Positions 60,461-64,000 of a DNA stretch of 64,000 bases are shown here, piece after piece. The translations under genes were made by a program, and so were the position numbers. The notes beneath the pieces were generated by a model. That model was not told where the DNA came from and did no database searches. It worked only from the letters and a program-made list of their open reading frames with translations. The stretch's first letter is position 1, and each line of letters opens with the position of its first letter. Source of the DNA: Curtobacterium sp. VKM Ac-2922 (GTDB taxonomy: Bacteria > Actinomycetota > Actinomycetes > Actinomycetales > Microbacteriaceae); assembly GCF_022815645.1 (NCBI RefSeq), contig NZ_JALGRO010000003.1, positions 288,722-352,721 of the forward strand, read 5' to 3'.

Positions 60461-60723
60461 GCCGACTGGTCGCAACACCCCGCTCACGTCCGCCGAGCGG
60501 TCACGAACCGTCGCTCCCGTCGCGTCCGGACGACAGAACGTGACCGGTCGGCGTCGCACCGACGTGGTGTCGTGACCGGTCGGGACGCTTCGCCCGCCAC
60601 CCCCGACCGGTCGCAACACCCCGCTCACGTCCGCCGAGCGGTCACGAACCGTCGCTGCCACCCGGCCAGAACGACGGAACGTGACCGGTCGGCGTTGAAC
60701 CGACGGGGTGTCGTGACCACTGG
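60461..60723. repeat. Nested inverted repeat, locus C (two full elements)
   Basis: Left-right-left-right modules: 60461-60514, 60530-60582, 60603-60657 and 60672-60723. Left modules begin GACYGGTCGCAACACCCCG and contain CGGTCACGAACCGTCG. Right modules contain CGACRGAACGTGACCGG and end GGTGTCGTGACC. Each left-right pair can fold into a long hairpin with an internal loop. It lies between the convergent metI and EEP-nuclease genes. Confidence 0.88.
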
Positions 60724-60809
60724 AGCCGCTGGTCTGGGCGCGATCAGACGACTGGTCGCACCGCGTCGGGCGCGATGCCCACGGAAGTGCCCGACCCGAA
60801 CGGCCCGCG

Positions 60810-61568
60810 TCAGGCGGCGGTGTCGGCTGCGGCCGCGGGCTCCTCGTAGTGCGCGCGCACCAGGATCGGCCGGTGGTCGGAGATGCCCGCGGGCAGGGTC
60901 TCGACACCGGCGATGTGCAGCCCGACGCTCGTGGCGAAGTCGAAGTGGCCCGTGAACTTGCGGTAGCGCAGGTAGGTCGGCTGGTCGGACAGCGACAGCG
61001 CGAAGCCGTGCGACTCGATCTTCCGCCGCAGGTTCGTCTGGAACCAGGGGTAGTTGAAGTCGCCGACCATGATCGCCGGGGCCTCGCTGGACAGGTCGCG
61101 GACGAACTGGTGCGCGGCCTCGATCTGCTTGCGGCGCAGGGAGTTCGTCGCGGTCAACGGCGAGGCGTGGAACGAGGCGACGATGACGTCGGTGCCGGCG
61201 TGCTCGTCGTGCAGGTGCATCGCGATGAGCCGTTCGTGCGCGGGTGCCAGGACCCGGTCGTGCAGGGACTTCTGCAGCGAGTGGATGCTGAAGTCCTTGA
61301 CCTGGAACCGGTCGTCGCGCTTGTAGATCGCCAGGCCCAGGCGGTTCGCCTTGGTCGATGCGGCCAGGGTCAGCCCGCCGACCGAGGTCGCCAGGTCGTT
61401 GCTGTCGCACTCCTGCACGCACAGGACGTCGGCGTCGGAGGCCTCGGCCAGGGCAGCGAGCTCGCTGTTGGCGGTGTGCTCGCGCAGGTTGTAACTGACG
61501 ACGCGGATCGTCCGGGCCTGGACGTCGGTGTCGTCCTGGACGGTTCCCTGCTGGTCTGGCACGGTCAT
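60810..61568 (-). CDS. Endonuclease/exonuclease/phosphatase (EEP) family protein
   Basis: A 252-residue protein of the DNase I/ExoIII-like fold: VVSYNLREH, CVQECDSND with the catalytic Glu, SFHASPL, MVGDFNYPW with the catalytic Asp and Asn, and the C-terminal GISDHRPILV. No signal peptide, so it acts in the cytoplasm, on nucleic acid or a phosphoester. AAGGAAGG lies before the ATG. Confidence 0.88.
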   Translation of the reverse strand: MTVPDQQGTVQDDTDVQARTIRVVSYNLREHTANSELAALAEASDADVLCVQECDSNDLATSVGGLTLAASTKANRLGLAIYKRDDRFQVKDFSIHSLQKSLHDRVLAPAHERLIAMHLHDEHAGTDVIVASFHASPLTATNSLRRKQIEAAHQFVRDLSSEAPAIMVGDFNYPWFQTNLRRKIESHGFALSLSDQPTYLRYRKFTGHFDFATSVGLHIAGVETLPAGISDHRPILVRAHYEEPAAAADTAA

Positions 61569-61820
61569 GCTGCCTTCCTTCCGGAGCCGGGTCCCTGTCC
61601 ACCTGCTCGCTCTGCCGCGTGAACGCTACTCGTCGTCCGCAAGCGGTTGCTGAGACTGTAGCGTCTGGCGGGTTTCCGGCGCGTGACGTGGGCACGAACG
61701 GCGCGTGCGGTGGGCCGGGAAGCGCACGGACGCCGCGCGCGACGTGCACGGCCGACGCGCGTGCGGCAGGACGGGTCGGGCCCGGACATGTCGGGCCCGG
61801 GCGGCTCAGACCCGCACGTG
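61569..61820. other. Gap with short GTCGGGCCCGG repeats
   Basis: No ORF is supported. GTCGGGCCCGGACATGTCGG and a later GTCAGGCCCGG near 61770-61820 are short direct repeats next to the MFS stop. The segment near 61630-61670 is less GC-rich and may contain the promoter of the nuclease gene. Confidence 0.4.
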
Positions 61821-63227
61821 TCAGGCCCGGACCCGCCGCGCCGGTCGTACCGTCTCGCCGGCGGTCCGGCTCATCAGCACGCCCTCCAGACACGCGACCA
61901 CGAGCAGCACGGCGATCACCCAGAACGCCACGACGTACGGACCGGACCCGCCGAGCCCGGCCGCGGCGCGGATGACCACCGCGGCGACCGCGACACCGAA
62001 ACCGGCCGCCGTCTGCTGCAGGGTCGACGACAGCGTGTTGGCCGGGGTCATGTCCGCCTGCTCGACGTCGGCGAACGCGATGGTGTTGTACGCGGTGAAG
62101 CCGACCGACCGTGCGGCTCCGCTCACGACGAGCAGCACCGCGAGCAGCCAGAACGGGGTCGTCGGCGCCAGGAACGCCATCCCGACGACGCTCAGCGCGG
62201 CGACGGCCGAGGACACGATGATGACCGGCCGGTACCCGAACCAGCGCAGCAGCGGCGTGGTCGCGGGCTTGATGCCGAGGTTGCCGACGAAGACCCAGAG
62301 CACGGCGGAACCGGCCTCGAGCGCCGTCCACCCCCACGCGTCCTGGAACAGCAGCGGCAGGACGAACGGCACCGCCGAGACGGCCAGGCGGAACAGGCTG
62401 CCGCCCGCGTGCGACACCCGGAACGTCTCGAGCCGGAACGCGTCCAGGCCCATGATCGGGTGCGGTGCCCGGCGGAAGTGCCGGATCGCCAGCCAGGTGC
62501 AGACCGCGCCCACGACACCGGCCAGCACCGCCGGCACGACGGGGACGACGTCGAGCGACAGCAGCGACGCCATCACGACCAGCGCGCCGAGTCCGAAGCA
62601 CGCCAGCAGCGATCCGAGCCAGTCGAACGGGATCCGCTGGGCGACCCGCTCCTGGGGAACCAGGACGATCGCCGCGACGAGCGCGATGACGCCGAGCGGG
62701 ATGTTCACCAGGAAGATCCAGTGCCAGGTCAGGGTGTCGACGAGCAGCCCGCCGATGAACGGCGCGATGATCGGTGCCGCCAGTGCCGGCCAGGTCAGGA
62801 TCGCGATCGCGGTGACGAGCTGCTCGCGTCCGGCACTCCGGAGCACGACGAGCCGGCCGACGGGCACCATGAGCGCACCGCCGATGCCCTGCACGATGCG
62901 CCAGATCGTCAGGTCGACGAGCCCGGTCGACGCGGCGCAGAGTCCGGACGCGATCGTGAACAGGGCGATCGCGCCGACGAACACCGTGCGCGAACCGATG
63001 CGGTCGGTCAACCACCCGCTGACGGGGATCAACACGGCGAGGGTGACCAGGTAGGCGGTGATCGCGATGCCGATGGCGGCGGAGTCGACGCCCAGGTCAC
63101 GGCCCATCGCGGGCGCTGCCGTCGCCAGGATCGTCCCGTCCAGCAGCTCCATGAAGTAGGTGCCGGCCACGAGCACGGCGACCGCAGCGCTGCCCGTCCG
63201 TCGTCTGGCTGGTGTCGTCGTCGTCAT
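61821..63227 (-). CDS. MFS transporter, DHA2-type efflux
   Basis: A 468-residue transporter with 13-14 helices. ELLDGTILATAAPAMGRDLG in helix 1, motif A GWLTDRIGSRTVF and IWRIVQGIGGALMVPVGRLV are typical for DHA2 pumps. TACGCT (63236-63241) ends eight bases before the ATG. The C-terminal AGETVRPARRVRA is basic. Substrate unknown; divergent from the PLP enzyme gene. Confidence 0.88.
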   Translation of the reverse strand: MTTTTPARRRTGSAAVAVLVAGTYFMELLDGTILATAAPAMGRDLGVDSAAIGIAITAYLVTLAVLIPVSGWLTDRIGSRTVFVGAIALFTIASGLCAASTGLVDLTIWRIVQGIGGALMVPVGRLVVLRSAGREQLVTAIAILTWPALAAPIIAPFIGGLLVDTLTWHWIFLVNIPLGVIALVAAIVLVPQERVAQRIPFDWLGSLLACFGLGALVVMASLLSLDVVPVVPAVLAGVVGAVCTWLAIRHFRRAPHPIMGLDAFRLETFRVSHAGGSLFRLAVSAVPFVLPLLFQDAWGWTALEAGSAVLWVFVGNLGIKPATTPLLRWFGYRPVIIVSSAVAALSVVGMAFLAPTTPFWLLAVLLVVSGAARSVGFTAYNTIAFADVEQADMTPANTLSSTLQQTAAGFGVAVAAVVIRAAAGLGGSGPYVVAFWVIAVLLVVACLEGVLMSRTAGETVRPARRVRA

Positions 63228-63351
63228 CGCGTCTCAGCGTAGGCCGGACCCGCTCGCTGGACGTGCGGTTCTGCAGCGTGGAACGCTGAGGCCGAGGCTG
63301 TTGTCCCCGCGGGTGCCCGTGCACGACCGTGGAGGCGACGAAGGAGGATCG

Positions 63352-64000
63352 ATGTCGACCACCCCCGCCACCGTGACGGCGAAGGGCGCCTGGGACCCGG
63401 CGAGCCCGCTCCCGCACCACGTGCTGCACGATGCACTGTTGCCGGTGATGACCCTCCGCGACGCCGCGCTCCGGACCAACGTCGCAGTGATGCAGGCCTA
63501 CGTCGAGCGGCACGGCTTCCGGTTCGCACCGCACATGAAGACGCACATGGCCCCCGCGCTCGCCCGGCGACAGGTGGACGCGGGGGCATGGGGCGTCACG
63601 GTGGCTTCGGTGCAGCAGGCCATGGTCGCCTGGGAGCACGGGCTGCGGCACGTGCTGGTGGCGAACGAGGTCCTCGACCCCGCCGGCCTGGCCTGGCTCG
63701 CGTCCCGCCGCAGCGTCGATCCTGACTCGGACGTGCTCTGCTACGTCGACTCGCACGACGGCGTCGCAGCGGCTGCCGCAGCCGGCACCGCCGTGGCGGG
63801 CCGGGTCCACGTGCTCGTCGAGGTCGGCTTCGCCGGTGGCCGGACGGGCGTGCGGTCGGCCTCCGACGCGCTGGCGGTGGCCCGAGCCGCATCCGATGCC
63901 GGGCTGGTGCTGCGCGGGGTGTCCGGGTACGAGGGCGGCCTGCCCGGCGTCGACGCCGCCCGCGCGTACGTGTCCGGGGTCCTCGACGTCGCCGCGGCCG
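63352..64000 (+). CDS. D-serine deaminase/alanine racemase N-terminal family enzyme (partial)
   Basis: The 216 codons visible before the right edge show the fold-type III PLP barrel: LPVMTLRDAALRTNVAVMQ, the PLP-lysine motif APHMKTHMAPALARRQ, VTVASVQQA and the VHVLVEVGFAGGRTGVRS loop. This fits D-threonine aldolase, D-serine dehydratase or related amino-acid deaminases. The ATG follows AAGGAGG (63341-63347). The C-terminal domain lies outside the window. Confidence 0.87.
   Translation, partial: MSTTPATVTAKGAWDPASPLPHHVLHDALLPVMTLRDAALRTNVAVMQAYVERHGFRFAPHMKTHMAPALARRQVDAGAWGVTVASVQQAMVAWEHGLRHVLVANEVLDPAGLAWLASRRSVDPDSDVLCYVDSHDGVAAAAAAGTAVAGRVHVLVEVGFAGGRTGVRSASDALAVARAASDAGLVLRGVSGYEGGLPGVDAARAYVSGVLDVAAA

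Overview
The window is very GC-rich actinobacterial chromosome. The gene set (a tiny Lys/Arg-rich bS22 ribosomal protein, NrtR-nadA-nadB-nadC with a cysteine desulfurase, an FMN-riboswitch rib operon, DUF5997 beside a LysR-type effector domain, and sortase/chaplin-like surface proteins) fits a Microbacteriaceae member, perhaps Curtobacterium; the genus is inference. Nearly all DNA is coding. I see no rRNA, tRNA, transposase, phage or CRISPR array. Both edges cut genes: a ClpX-like reading frame on the left and a D-serine deaminase/alanine racemase-type enzyme on the right.

Layout. 1-4.1 kb: small housekeeping and regulatory genes and the Trk potassium uptake pair. 4.1-7.2 kb: proC, a cation diffusion facilitator, tadA and upp. 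7.2-8.6 kb: a leaderless cysteine-ending micro-ORF ahead of an orphan winged-helix protein. 8.7-12 kb: MarR-photolyase-serine hydrolase operon. 12-17 kb: PfkB kinase, TetR, flavin reductase/sodA behind a MerR-type promoter, and an MFS pump with a TetR-type operator. 17.3-23.9 kb: a sugar locus of LacI, a Gfo/Idh-aldo/keto reductase fusion and a divergent ABC importer, with matching LacI-type operators on both arms. 24.9-27 kb: riboswitch-controlled ribE-ribB-ribH. 27.2-34.3 kb: cell-envelope block (esterase plus MprF-like lysyltransferase, then a sortase-anchored protein with seven chaplin-like repeats and a secreted Ala/Pro-rich companion). 35-40 kb: Lrp, DUF5997/LysR-effector pair, acetyltransferases, DJ-1 protein and tag. 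40.6-45 kb: His-rich CopB-type ATPase under a CsoR-type operator, secreted GH5 glycosidase and CPBP protease. 45-47.6 kb: aroQ and small genes. 47.6-53.4 kb: the NAD operon. 53.5-57.5 kb: acylphosphatase, MFS pump, alditol oxidase-like enzyme and 2H phosphoesterase. 57.7-60.3 kb: methionine-type ABC importer. The remainder holds an EEP nuclease and another MFS pump.

Two window-wide patterns stand out. First, at least fifteen genes have a TANNNT-like -10 hexamer ending only 5-8 bases before the start codon, which implies leaderless mRNAs and helps fix their starts. Second, intergenic space, mainly at 3' ends of genes, carries several families of dispersed palindromes. One is a conserved terminator hairpin (five full copies plus fragments). 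Another is a long inverted repeat (two copies). The third is a complex nested inverted repeat at three loci that I do not recognise. Several short tandem arrays also sit at gene ends. The nested repeat, the multi-chaplin surface protein and the micro-ORF are the best candidates for undescribed biology.
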